From Lineus longissimus (taxonomy: Eukaryota > Nemertea > Pilidiophora > Heteronemertea > Lineidae), in contig NC_088314.1 in the NCBI RefSeq assembly GCF_910592395.1, forward strand, positions 6,076,001-6,140,000: DNA of 64,000 bases. The letters are read 5' to 3'. The translations under genes and the position numbers were made by a program. Below the pieces are notes generated by a model, which was not told where the DNA came from, did no database searches, and worked only from the letters and a program-made list of their open reading frames with translations. This document shows, in pieces, positions 49,985 to 61,588 of this stretch (position 1 is the first letter of the stretch; each line of letters opens with the position of its first letter).

Positions 49985-50294
49985 GCTGTTGATATACAGG
50001 CAAGGATAGCATGGTTTCAGTCTTGCTTGTGACCTGGTGTCAGCCAACTCATTAACCGATTGCTGGTTTGACCATAGCTTATGGCCTTGGTGAGGTCACA
50101 TTAACGTTGTTCGCCACCTTCTTATACAATATGTAAATACTCTGCATGTGAGGACACATTGTGCGACGCTGGATGTCTGGAAGCTGTGCAGGGTCAATCA
50201 GTGAGGGTCAAGATGATTCAAATAGGCTCCAACTCGCTACTATGCTGTACTCTTGTAGTGGGACGGTCTTAACACTCCCCAAGCACTGATATGA
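49057..50294 (+). repeat. Direct repeat pair of about 290 bp (49057-49344 and 50001-50294)
   Basis: Two highly similar copies, starting CAAG-ATAG--TGGTTTCAG and ending CCCCAAGCACTGATATGA, flank the right palindrome arm in the same orientation. Differences are a few substitutions plus a small indel near the GTGAGGTCACATTAACG segment. The first copy overlaps the inner edge of the right arm. A short piece (TCAAGATGATGCAAATAGGC) also abuts the left arm, indicating recombination inside the unit. Confidence 0.88.
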
Positions 50295-50408
50295 AGGGCG
50301 GCGCTGGCTCTTCTCCATGACTATTTGCTGCCTCAGAGTCTGAATCTGTAGACGACACAGATGCCTTTGAAGGTAACAGGTGGGAAAATGATGAATTTAA
50401 AGAATTCA

Positions 50409-50414
50409 TTTATT
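50409..50414 (-). terminator. Candidate IPO9 polyadenylation signal (distal)
   Basis: AATAAA on the minus strand about 1.14 kb past the IPO9 stop codon. A second AATAAA at 50741-50736 is an equally good proximal candidate. Which one is used cannot be told. Confidence 0.4.
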
Positions 50415-51552
50415 GATCAATGCATCATTTGTTTTATATAAATAAAAGAAGCAGCATCAGGCAAATAACAAACAACATATTCCAAGCGATATATATATTA
50501 CAGCCAAGGCAATGGTTTAGAGAATGCCCTATTTCAGCTACCTTGATACATATACGAGTTGGAAATGAAGCATGGCAACTGAAAAAGCAGTACAATGAGC
50601 TGTAGAAACCCTACCAACCCCAGCTCTCGCCATGTTTTAACTGGTAAGGACAAATGGAAATTAAATGCTAGGAAACTCTTTCGATTTTCTTTGTGGCAAG
50701 AACTGAAAGCTGTTAGGTGGATCATACTGCAGACTTTTATTTCATCCAAAGCTTGTTTTGGTTCACGTTCACTAAAGTGGTTGACTAGTTTTGATTTCAA
50801 CCCAAAACCCACCACAGCTTTCTTTGTATTCTTGACCACTGTGGTCTCAGAGGGATAAAATCTACGGCTAACAGACAAGGAGTCATCCCCCAGTGCATTC
50901 TGCATGCTGCATTCTAAGATAGACGACTGATAACAAAATAAAATATGGTGGATAAAATGTACATCACTAAACATTTTACTGGAATATCCCACATGCTTCG
51001 CTGGGTTTCAAGCACAATCTCAAGCATGATAGGACATCAGATTGTCATAGAGAACAATGGTGATATAACGTATGAAATGAATCACATTTTCTTTCCATGC
51101 CAATGACACTTCAGTCAGAACAAGATGAACCAACACTCTCTCCCAATAACAGCAAGCATAAAAATGTCCCATATAAGGCACATTCTAGTCCAATTAAAAG
51201 AGCTAAATGTTCAGTTGTGACAGTGTCTTTGCAGAAATGTTTCTATTTGGCAATGAACAACCAGGGTGACAGTGTTCAGATATCCACAGGGGAACATGGC
51301 TGCATGATGCCTGAAGGAAGTACAATGACGGAGCTCTGATTAGTCCTGTTCAAGGCAAAAGTTCACCTGTGACAAGAGTCTCGTTCTTGGAAGATTTTCT
51401 ACAGTGTAATGAAGGACTAGGACCACTTGGTTCAGCTAGGACAAGATTTCGAATTCAAGTCATAAATTGATGCCATATCCTTAAATGCCAACTGATTGTA
51501 GCACTCCTTCTCCAAGAGTGAAATAAGATATCCGAGTGATGTGCAGTCACTG

Positions 51553-54500
51553 TTAACCTTGAATGCCGATTGATTGCAGCACCTTTTTCTCCAAGTCGTT
51601 ATGATGCTGAGAGAATAATCCATAGAACTGCTGCTTTGAGAGATCGAGGAGGAAGTCGGTGAGATAAGCCTGGAAATAAAGATGGAAGGATAAGTTCCCT
51701 GGTAAAACATAGCTGCAGGAAGGTTTTTAGTTATAGAAAATCTGTGTGACTTCTTGAATCCACTGGTGTTCCTGTTGGTCCTACTTTTACAAGAATAGTT
51801 ACTATCATAATGGGCAGCATTCCCCAGAGACCACCCACATAATTTACAAACTAGAATGCCAACAAAATGATCAGAGGGGGACGCATGACTTTCTCTACAA
51901 ACTGCTACAAATATTTCATAGCCTCCCAGCTTACACCCTGAGTGCACATGTCCTCAGTTCTTACCTGCAAGTCAATCTGATTGATAGGATCATTCATGAC
52001 ATCTGGATCATCATCCTCATCCTCATCAGCACCATCTAGGTCAAAACCTGGAAAAGGAGAAGATGTCAGGTTGATGTTTTTGGCAACTGAGAGCACAGAC
52101 AATACACCTCTTTACTTCTGCAGTAGAACTAAATATCTTCCTGAGATTTTAATATCAACTATGGATGGCTGGAAAAATGAAAGCATAAGAAATCACTTGA
52201 AACTGGCAGTCATCAGACCACAGGGCTCATGTTACAGAGTTCCAAGATCATTGCTCTTGTAGCTAAGAAACTTGCCACTGTTTTTTTATTAGCACAGATT
52301 AAACTATTCAGTGCAGTAATCTATTTTTACCTGCATAATCTGCTGCTGGTGCAAAATGTGACAACACGCTGGCTAACGTCTGCTCTGAGTCCTCGATATC
52401 GTTGCCATCCTCCTCATCATCATCCTCCCAAACATCATCCTGAAAGTTAGAGGATGATTAATTAATCAGTTAATTCGGATAAAAGGTACATGATTATCTG
52501 CACTGAACTACAGCTTGTTTACAGTAACAAAAGAAAGGCACAGTGCACAGCTTTCACTCTTCCAGTTGATGAAAGAAAGTCAAACCGAAAACTATTAAAT
52601 TTATAGCAAAGTATTTGAAAGAAAAAATCCCCCATGGTACTGACCTCATCACACTCATCATCACCGGCTGACACCCTTGTTGACATGTTGGTCTCGAGTT
52701 GGTTTGATAATTCGTTGATAAGTAACTTGTAGATCTTCACCAACACTGGGATCTTCGTCCACTGTTCTGGAGCTGAAATTGACAACAAAAGAATCAGTGT
52801 CAATCGAGTGTCAGTTTCCAGCTGAACTGCAATACTCCCAAAACAGGGATGGGACCATGCCTGGAGCAAAAAGAAAAATACTATCAGGTGAAAATGTTGT
52901 CCTTTGAATTGCCTAACTGAATTCCTCCAAAAATCAGCAATATCTTATCCCTCCAAATGTAGATGAGTTTGAACAAGAAGGAAAAGCTCGAGCACCAGGA
53001 ATAGTGACTCACCATTAGCAGCTTTCGATCTGGTCCTGATCACCTCTGATTGATCATGGATGGGATCACCATTCACCTCAATGTGGTGGAATCGTGTGTC
53101 ATCTGTCTTGATTGCATGGGCCAGCAGCTTAGCAAGGGCAACAGTACTGAAATTAGAATATACACTTGAGCTTATTCCAATTAACATTGATAATATCTGC
53201 CAGAATCTGCTCAGCAAATTCTCGAGCATCATTGAAAACAAAAAATGGACAAGGGGCATCTCAGGCTGAGCTTAGAATCTCTCACAATGCCAAAGGAAAA
53301 GTATGGGCCAAAACCTTATTCTGTGATGTATTTTTGTACTGTACGGAATTTCAAGTTGGGCAAGTAGATGGACTGGGATATCTTGTATATCTCAGACAGC
53401 ACGAACTGAATGATGCAAGGAGATATAGCTTTAAATTCCACTCCCATCATGACACTTAGCCTAGCTTCCATTAGTGGGATTCACTAATCTCCTCCCCTGT
53501 ATTAACCAATATGACACTCACCTAACCTTTCCTTCATAAGACCCAAAGAACAGGTGCTGCTTAGCCAACCATTCATTGAGTACAAACTCCAGGGCTGGCT
53601 TGCCCGAGGGGTCAGGTACAGAACACAGGAAGTTGAGCAGACCTTCTAAGTGGTGGTGGACTAATTGGGCGAACACCATTACCAAACTCTGAAAAAGACA
53701 TTTATTCTCTTAGCTTCAAAGAAAGTATGAATCCAATTTTCGGAAACAGTCAATGTCTAAAAGAGATTCTCAAAACCAATTCATTGGAAAGATCTCGAAG
53801 AGCACTTACTGATGGAACCGTTTTCATCATAAACTGCTTTTTTGGAATATAAAATTTTCAAGGAACATATCGAAGATCAGCTTACCTGTATCACACTAAG
53901 AGACTCCGCCTGCATCAATTTACTCAGCACCATCCGCAGCATAAGGTCAAGGTTATCTCCGAGGTTATTCCCGAGACGAACAATTAAAATAGACACCAAG
54001 CGACCGACAAATGTCGCCGTATTCTCATCCGTCTTTGGGTCCAGTATTTTTGAGACGGCCTGTATCACATAGTATAAACCATTATGCCCTGAAAGAAACA
54101 AAGTCCGATGATATTTGGGAACGGTGAAATGAGATTTAGTCGACTCCAAACCGAGAGGCAGTGGTTTGAATCCATACTAAGTAGGACTAGTAGTTGAAAA
54201 GTGGAGCTCACCTTGCTCGTCATGCCATCCTGTGATTTGATCCAAGGCTAATGAGACGTAGGCCCGCAAACATTCACCACCATACTGGAAAACAATTGCA
54301 AAATATTACATAAAGAAATGCCCTTTCTTTATTCTGCTAAACTACATATGCCCAATGCTTCAAAGAAAGCATTCACAGTAGACTAATGCTTCTGAACTGG
54401 AGACAAGTTGACTGCTTGCACATTAATGGTTCCCAACCAAATGAAATGAGCAGCGTGATATCAAAATGAACAGATGATAAGTCAGGCCTTACCTGTATAG

Positions 54501-57500
54501 TAGAATGATCATCAGTGGTGAGCACACACCGACACACAGCAGGGAATGCATGGACTACTAAAGGCTCTGGTAATGGCACCACACTATTCCTGACTAAGGT
54601 TTCTACTACTTCTAATGCAACCTGAAAAATATTTTAGGAAACATATTTCTAGAGAATGATATTTACAATGTAAGCTTTAAAGATGGAAAGATCAGAAACT
54701 GAGCCAAACCTTGATTCATCTGGAGTATTCTATGGAAATTCATTTTTTTTTCAAAATATATAAAGACAAATTTGATGACAGATACATATGAGATTAGTAG
54801 CAATGCAGTGAACAGATGTAAAATAAAGAAACTTACTGAAGTCGAAGGCATAACGTTCGGCCCTGTGGCTTTTCCATGTGCCTGTAATATACTAACTAAA
54901 GTCGGCACAATCCGCTGCTGTAGTGGGCCCTGACAAGCCTCATTCTGTGAAAGTTCTTTAAAGATATCTTGTGACAAACTGACAATCAGAGGGTCTGAGC
55001 TGTACTTTATAAACGTGGCAATGGCGAGAGGTCCAATGAGAGACTCATGGCTTGCAGTGAAAGACTTGTCAACCTGAAACAGTGAAATATCAATTAAGAC
55101 TAAAGATAGTTTATCAGCAAAATGGAATTTATCGAAAGCCACAACAAAGAAAATGTAGTCGACAAATATAGAAGAAAATGTTGGAGAAAAACTCAAGGAG
55201 GGTGGCCTAGGAATAAAGATTCACATTTTCAAATCTACTTCAGTCAATCCATTATTCAGTTACCATTTCTGCTCATTCAGTTAAATGTTCTCAAATGACT
55301 AAGCTACCAAACCACCACCAACTCTGATTTTCAACCCCAATTGGTTTTTGAATCATAGCAACATCTGGAGCTTACCGTTATAACTACAGTCAACGTCTCT
55401 AGACACAACGCCAACACATCGGATGAATATCCTTTGCCGATGTCGACCAGGTTGACCATGATATGAGCAAGGCATGGCGATATTAAGTTTGTCTGGTTGG
55501 TCTGTTTCAAGTAATCACAGAAGTTGAAGACTGCGCGGACGGCAGAGATTCGTACGCTGGTAGGATGTTTAGGTAGAAGGCCATCGACCGTTACGTGAAG
55601 GAATCTGGAAGACAGGGTAAAGACATGCTGAGAAATTACCAGGATGGATATTCCATGATTTGGACTCAGTCTGCCATTTTGTGTAGTGTACACTCAAAAA
55701 TGCATGTGGTAAATTTCTGATAACAAATTTGTAAGTTTTATGTGCATGTGACAAATAGTATTAAAGTTATAATCCAACAACAGAAAAAGGCTATAATCTG
55801 ATGTTATACCTTTGTAGAAGTTGTGGAGACATCCCTCCAGCAAACCGACTTGACGTCCACATACAACGCCCCAATAAGAAAGGTAGATCTGCAAATTCAA
55901 AAGAAGATGATATATGTAAAGTAGGGAAAGGTGGGATGGATTTGAAATGACAAAAGAGAACAGGGTAGGTGCTGTACCTGGACAAGAAGCAGAGTGGAGA
56001 ACCCCCTGGGCTAAGATGTTCTTGGATCTTACTCCAACACGTTTACTACTGTACCAATACAGAGCCCGGTCCAAATTCTGACCAATGAGTCACTCTTTCA
56101 CTTAAGACTCATATCTGTCTAAATTTGAGTATAAATGCAGATGGAACTTTGATATAGCAAGGAAAGATATCAAGTAAAGATATGCAATGATACCCCAAAG
56201 AATGCAACTTTACCTGGAAGACTCATATCATTTAGCACCACAACTGTGAGAAACTTTGGCACATCAAACTGTAACTTTCCACTGGATATAGCATCTAGTA
56301 GTAAGGTCTTCACACTACCCATGGCTAGTAACACCGACTCATGGATCTTCCACCTAGAAATCAACAAATTTACCACATGTTAAGGTATTCTTGCCAAAAT
56401 TTGAATGAAAGACTCAGAGGGCTTGTCATGGGTTTCCAGTTCCAGTCTGATCACCAACTCATGAGAGATAAAGCTAGCAAAGGTTTCTTAAGGCGGGCCA
56501 GGGCTTTGGTTTATCCTAATTGACCCTTAGGTCTCAACATATTACATAAATGAATTCAGCATGAATGGAAATGACGTACCAATTTTTGTTTCCAGAATTC
56601 TTTGCGACTTCTGCTTGTTCTATATGAGTGGAGATGGCATTACATAAGGCTTTCGCAGAGAGGGTGGGGAATTCATGAGCAAGAGACTGAAATGAATAAA
56701 GGGCATGAATAAGGAAACAGATGGAACTGGTAGAACTTCTTTGTTTTGCAATTTCAACTTCTCGAGGCTCAACTTACCAATAACAAATCTTGGGCAGAAA
56801 TCCGTACAGAGTACGAAAATGTATCATCATCTTCGTCTTCTACAAACTGATCTGGATTCTGTGTCCACTTTTTCACCTACAAAGGGAATAATAATGACCT
56901 TTAGGCAAGTAATTGTGGCCTCCTCTGTAATGCAAGACATAAAAGTACAAGTGAAATCACCATTTGTGTGTTACACACTCATTCTTTTTTAGTTTTTGGC
57001 TTATACCAACGTTAAGTGAGAGTGCCCGTATTAGTGAAAACAAGAATCAAGCATCCGTCACCAAAGTGCTGCAACTGAAAGTCCTGAATAGAATCAACAA
57101 AATGGTTATGCACTAACCTGTTCTTCCGTAATCTGCATATACAATATCACAAAGTACACAAGCTGATCTAAGTATTTTTTGACAATGTTCCTAAATTTTG
57201 AAGTATCGATCAAGCCATGGATGAACTCAAACACGCTAAAGACGAGGCTCTCAAATCCTAAAATTTCCCCTGAAAAATATTACAATGTAACAATAGTAAA
57301 TACTCGATATCTCAACAAAAGCTTTAAATGTTTTCATGGCTCCAAGCACACCGATAAAGGGGGGCGATTGATTTTTACGGATTTTGGCTTTGATGGATCA
57401 TGGCAAATAACAGCTTAAAATCTTTTTTAGCAGGCTTAGAACACAATGATAATCTTCAATTAGCAATGAAGTCAGTACACCAAAAGATGTTCTAGGCAGA

Positions 57501-60481
57501 TCTGCATCAAAGGTGGGAGATGGTTGGTTTGGAAACATATTCAACTTACCATCGGAGTCCACAACATCGTCATGATCTTCTGTGTCGTTCACCACAGTAC
57601 CCACATATCTGGTCATGTGTAAAGGACTTGGAACAAAAACATCGAATGGGATTTGAGAGTGATCGCCCCTTGAAACTATTATATGATAAGAAGGAAACTT
57701 AGATTTAAGAGTAACCCACTTCAAATGCTTACCACCTCGTGATCAGCCCCAACCAACCAACAGCAGTGGAGAAAATAACTATAAAAGGATACATGTTGAC
57801 ACTTTCTTCCAAAGTCTTCCACACAGGAGCAAGCACCTGGCTCAGATACTGATTCATAAACTTGGGAAAGTTCTTCAGTAAAGTGGTGAGTGCCTTTAAA
57901 ATTTCCATTTTTAAGCCACTGTCCGAGGTTGGTCCATCAGGAATTCGAAGAGCTTCAACTAGTGCCTCTGTGAACTGTGGAAGGACTGGGAACAGCAGCT
58001 GTTTGGCAGCATTCTGGAATGAAACAGAACTAAGTAAGACTCTTGCATCGATTTTACATCTTCTGTTTCTGTGTATAAGGTAGATTAAACCAAGAAGTAC
58101 AAGACAGCTAAGAGTGCCTTGTTTACTTTTGAGTCAGCACCAATCACTGTCATCCGACTTACTTTAAGTCAACAAATTGGCCCATCTATTGGCTGCATGG
58201 CAGTTCCCCACTGGAATGAGGATCTGCTCAAACGGGAGAGACAGTCAGCGAATTAAACCTACCCGATGAAGCTCTGACATCGTCCCAATAAGATCTGCAC
58301 ACGTATTGACGATATCAACAGCCCGAGATCGAGTGCGGATACTGTAACGCTGCAATGAGTGAAAAGGTACGATTACATGAAGCTAATCCTCGACTCTCTG
58401 AATGTCATTCTTAGATTCCAGTACAAGGGGCTGAAGCTCGGGCAAATTTGTAGTCCTGAATTCATATGTGATTTAAGCCAGGTTACGTGCAGCTATCACT
58501 GGAAGCAAAGATGTCTTTTAGAAAACACAGCCGCTCAACAATTTTTGTTTCAGATTATCATCTGATTACCTTACGACTCTAGAAACTTACATCAGCGTGC
58601 ATAAATATCTTGAACATTTCTGGCAGGATAACTGGAGCAACCTGAGGCATCTGTGTATCAGTTACTTCCCGGCAGAATTCTGAAAGAGAATGTTTGATAT
58701 GGAGATGAAGCAGTTCAGTGAGGAACTAAGCTCAGATCAACAAGAAATTTGAAACAAACTGTAATCAACAAATGAAAGGCTGATCCAGTAGATTAGACCA
58801 TCTGGAGAAAGAATAACAAGCTCCAAGCAAGACACGAACGGCAGCTCTACTCTTACCCGATAAAACTCTCATTGCTCCATGTACTGCATTGACGTCTCCA
58901 TTGGTTAAAGATTCCATCAGGATCTTCAACAGATCAGGCCACTCCTCCGGCCAATCCCAGTGGGCGATAGCAGACACAGCATATGCCACACTCGAACGCA
59001 CTTTGCTGATAGATTCTCCAAGCCCATGGGGAAGGATGCGGCGGATCTCCTTTTTGGCCTGGAAAAAACAAACAAATGTTTTATCAAAAACCAAGAACTG
59101 TTTGAATGGAAAAAAATGCAAGGGCTGGGTTCTTTTACTTGACCTTACTCAACCTAAGTAAATGCAAGACCTCACAGAAGATTATTCCTTGGCCTCTATA
59201 TTCAGTAGGAAGTTTCTTCAAAAAATCAAGCAGATAAGGCAAGAGACCTAGTGACAATCCACAAAATGTCACTTCTAATCCAGATAGCAAGACTCTGTTT
59301 GCTCTACTCATCCTTTCATAGTTTACCTACAGCATCAGAAGTTTCTGGTGATCGGAATTTCTCCGAGTGCCTAGACCAGTGAGCCTCCACATACTGCTTC
59401 AGCAAGACTGAGGAGAGTTGTCGCACTGCAAGTGGTCCACTCCTATCAACTACAAACTCAGCAAGAAAGACACCAAATTCTGAAATATAAAGGAAGAAAC
59501 CATAACAATGATATAGATTTATCGTGGATAAGGGACTGGTTCAGCGGTTGTGACATTGTCTCCACTACAAAACAACTAAATATGCATGATATAGATATCT
59601 TTTGGTTGAGAGACAGGTTGTGACTTTGTCTCCACTAAACAACAGCAGCATATGCATGCCTTGGATTTATCTTGGCTGAATGACTAGTTGTGATATTGTC
59701 TCCCCTACACAACAACTGCTTCAACATGACATGAAATTCTCTTAGCTGAAGGACTGGTTGTGAAACTGTCTTCAATGACAGCTACATCTGCACGGGAGGA
59801 TTCTTTTGATTGAAGTGCTTCAAGGCAAAACAGGATGTTTACTGTCACTAGAGTCAGTGTCACGGTTATTGATGAAGTAATTGATGAAGGACTAGACTGA
59901 TTGTGACATTGTCCTTATCAGAGACAGGGAGGTGTGCGAGACTGTACTTAAAGACACTACACAGTAATGAGCCTGGCCTCCACACGACTGGAAAGCTACG
60001 ATTTAACTTTAAGTAGGCCTAATTGCACTTTGCTTTATTGTTGATGGAAAGATTTGTTGAAGGGTCAGCTGGACCGGTTGTGACATTGTCTCCAGCAGCC
60101 ATGATCTCATGTCTAAACAACTCTGTCTGTCTTCATCTTCAACTTGTCTGATCTGGTACTGTAGAAACTTTATTCTTTACATCCTAAAGACATGTACGGT
60201 CAGCGCAGAGTACACATACATACCCCTCACCACTTCATATCACAGTACAGCGCGATGCACATGAAAATGTACAGAGCAAAAAAATGGTGTAAAACCGGTC
60301 AGAAAACGGGGGTACAAACACCGAGACGGAAGTGTCACAAACCTTCTGTGACTTCCAAAGCCTTTATCTGTTCTTCACCGGCCGTCCTGACCTCCTGCAT
60401 GGGAGATAAGATGGCCGTAAGGCTCTCAAAAAGAGCTTCCTTCAACTGTTGCATCCGAGCTCGGTCTTCCAGCACAGCCAT
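51553..60481 (-). CDS. IPO9: Importin-9 (nuclear import receptor, histone chaperone)
   Basis: Karyopherin-beta that imports H2A-H2B histones, ribosomal proteins and actin. Twenty-three exons join to 1043 residues (human about 1041): 60481-60343, 59479-59331, 59058-58857, 58679-58591, 58349-58263, 58013-57793, 57608-57550, 57269-57118, 56876-56778, 56686-56580, 56353-56214, 55888-55810, 55604-55376, 55073-54837, 54621-54493, 54284-54212, 54088-53886, 53688-53522, 53146-53013, 52772-52645, 52439-52331, 52047-51965, 51669-51553. Near-identical family blocks: [70 protein letters not shown] and [20 protein letters not shown] repeats fill the protein. Acidic loops ([21 protein letters not shown]) near the C-terminus match the histone-binding region. 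Exon phases agree throughout. Intron 6 is U12-type. Confidence 0.97.
57609..57792 (-). other. U12-type intron in IPO9 (intron 6)
   Basis: The donor reads GTATCCTTTT, the exact U12 5' splice-site consensus (RTATCCTT). The acceptor side carries GTCCTTTAC (57627-57619), close to the U12 branch consensus TTCCTTRAC, with the branch A 12 nt before the exon; no long polypyrimidine tract is present. Splicing here restores the family sequence ([17 protein letters not shown]), whereas reading on gives a non-homologous tail. The intron is 184 bp and phase 2. Confidence 0.85.
59530..60100. repeat. 70-bp tandem repeat in IPO9 intron 1
   Basis: The word GTTGTGACATTGTCTCCACT (or a close variant) begins at 59547, 59617, 59687 and 59757, exactly 70 bp apart. 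Further diverged copies begin near 59900 and 60077. The rest of each unit has GGNTTTATCTTGGCTGAANGACT. Confidence 0.8.
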
Positions 60482-61314
60482 TTTGGATGAGGATGGCGGC
60501 GCGAAATCGAGGCTACGGGGTGTTCCATAAAAACTCTCTTGGTTTTTAGCTCACTTTTTCCATATATTTCAGGGGAAATTCTAAGTAAAAACTAATGTGG
60601 CAGAAAACGATCGCATTTCATATGCATGTATGTAACCGAAGATATGACATTTTGAGGCACGGTGAAATAAGGAGATAAGACCTACTCTGTAAATCTTGAA
60701 GTTTCCGCCCGACAGAGCATGGGCGGTTCCTTGCCGTTTTAACAGTATTCCTCAATTCATTGCGGTCGCGATTCGCAAAAATAGTCAATTTTCGACCACA
60801 ATTCCAAGCAGTCAGAGAGACTCGTCCGAAAGAGTCGCCTCTTTCCCGCCCCTCTTTATTGTTAACTGTAGAACCGACCAGGAGCAGTCGCGGCCGCATA
60901 ATTCGCATTCGCATCGCCTGGGTACAGATCTCGCGCAAAGAGCTGCCGAAGTTGCCACTCAGTGAGATAGGTATCACTATGCAGCCACGTTGCAAGACTG
61001 GGTCTTGAAGATATCGGAATTATCTCTCAGGTATCTGAAAACAGATCGTCAGAAGTTAGTTTACCAGTTACTCCACTTGTGACAACATCGCCTGCAACAT
61101 CTGGTCTGTCGTCTGCTTTTATTCATAGAGTTTAGCTTCTAATGTGAGTTTGTATCAATTCTGTAAAAAGGATAAAAAACGTTTTCATTGAGGGTGTAAA
61201 CCTTTGCTGCTCTCGTGAAGGGGACGATCGTGAACGGATAACTATTTCATGGATGAAAGACAACAACTCATTGAATTCGGATTTTTTTAGAAGAGGACCG
61301 AATAGACGCACGAA
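60482..61314. promoter_or_regulatory. Divergent promoter interval between IPO9 and the secreted-protein gene
   Basis: 833 bp separate the two start codons. The section around 60.75-60.97 kb is unusually rich in CpG (GCGGTCGCGATTCGC, GTCGCGGCCGC, CATTCGCATCGCC), unlike the rest of the window, suggesting an unmethylated CpG-type promoter. Open frames on both strands here (up to 125 codons) follow from this composition and match nothing known. Transcription starts are not determinable. Confidence 0.45.
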
Positions 61315-61588
61315 ATGGAGATTTCACCGATTGTGACCTCTCTTTTTTACGTTTTCGTTTTGCTTTCTTCTGTGATTCTGGAAACTCTGCCATGTCCAGG
61401 GAAACATTTCCCGCGAAGTTTGGCGGAACGCGTAGTGTCCAGTGATGTGATTTTCTGGGGTGAGATCGTGTCCAAGATGGTTGACCATCAGCGCAGTGAT
61501 GGGACGGACGTGGCATATTCGGCCGAGGTCCGGGTCCACTGCGTCCTCAAGGGGCGGGTCAGGTCCAGGATTATCGTGGACGATATCG
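61315..61588 (+). CDS. First coding exon of a secreted protein (possibly CCDC3-like)
   Basis: The ATG opens 91 codons ending at a strong donor (ATCG|GTAAGT, phase 1). Residues 1-26 form a clear signal peptide with a hydrophobic core (VTSLFYVFVLLSSVIL). The mature part has a Cys near its start, then SLAERVVSSDVIFWGEIV and YSAEVRVHCVLKGRV. This arrangement (AE-V, a V-x-G-x-V strand, YSAEV--C) loosely recalls the N-terminus of CCDC3. It also resembles the NTR/NtA beta-barrel modules of agrin-type proteins. Which family is right cannot be decided from one exon. No later exon was found before the window ends. Confidence 0.6.

Larger units (their letters stand above)
45561..51552. other. Convergent intergenic interval between sorting nexin and IPO9
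   Basis: Sorting-nexin and IPO9 transcripts both point into this stretch. The first 1.8 kb is A+T-rich and probably sorting-nexin 3' UTR (an ATTAAA occurs at 45928-45933). About 47.4-50.3 kb is a repeat complex. About 50.4-51.55 kb is probably IPO9 3' UTR. Open frames here, including one of 152 codons at 50992-50534 on the minus strand, show no recognisable similarity. Confidence 0.5.

Noticed and set aside
50534-50992. 152-codon minus-strand open frame downstream of IPO9
   Set aside because: It lies where the IPO9 3' UTR is expected, shows no domain, signal or family motif, and has no upstream promoter evidence.
53522-53527. Alternative donor GTTAGG at the end of IPO9 exon 18
   Set aside because: It would put the next exon out of frame. 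The GTGAGT donor five bases further gives the conserved [13 protein letters not shown].
57418-57724. Reading IPO9 exon 6 through to a GTAAGC donor near 57738
   Set aside because: That choice adds a non-homologous peptide and breaks the frame into the next exon. The upstream GTATCCTT donor restores the family sequence.
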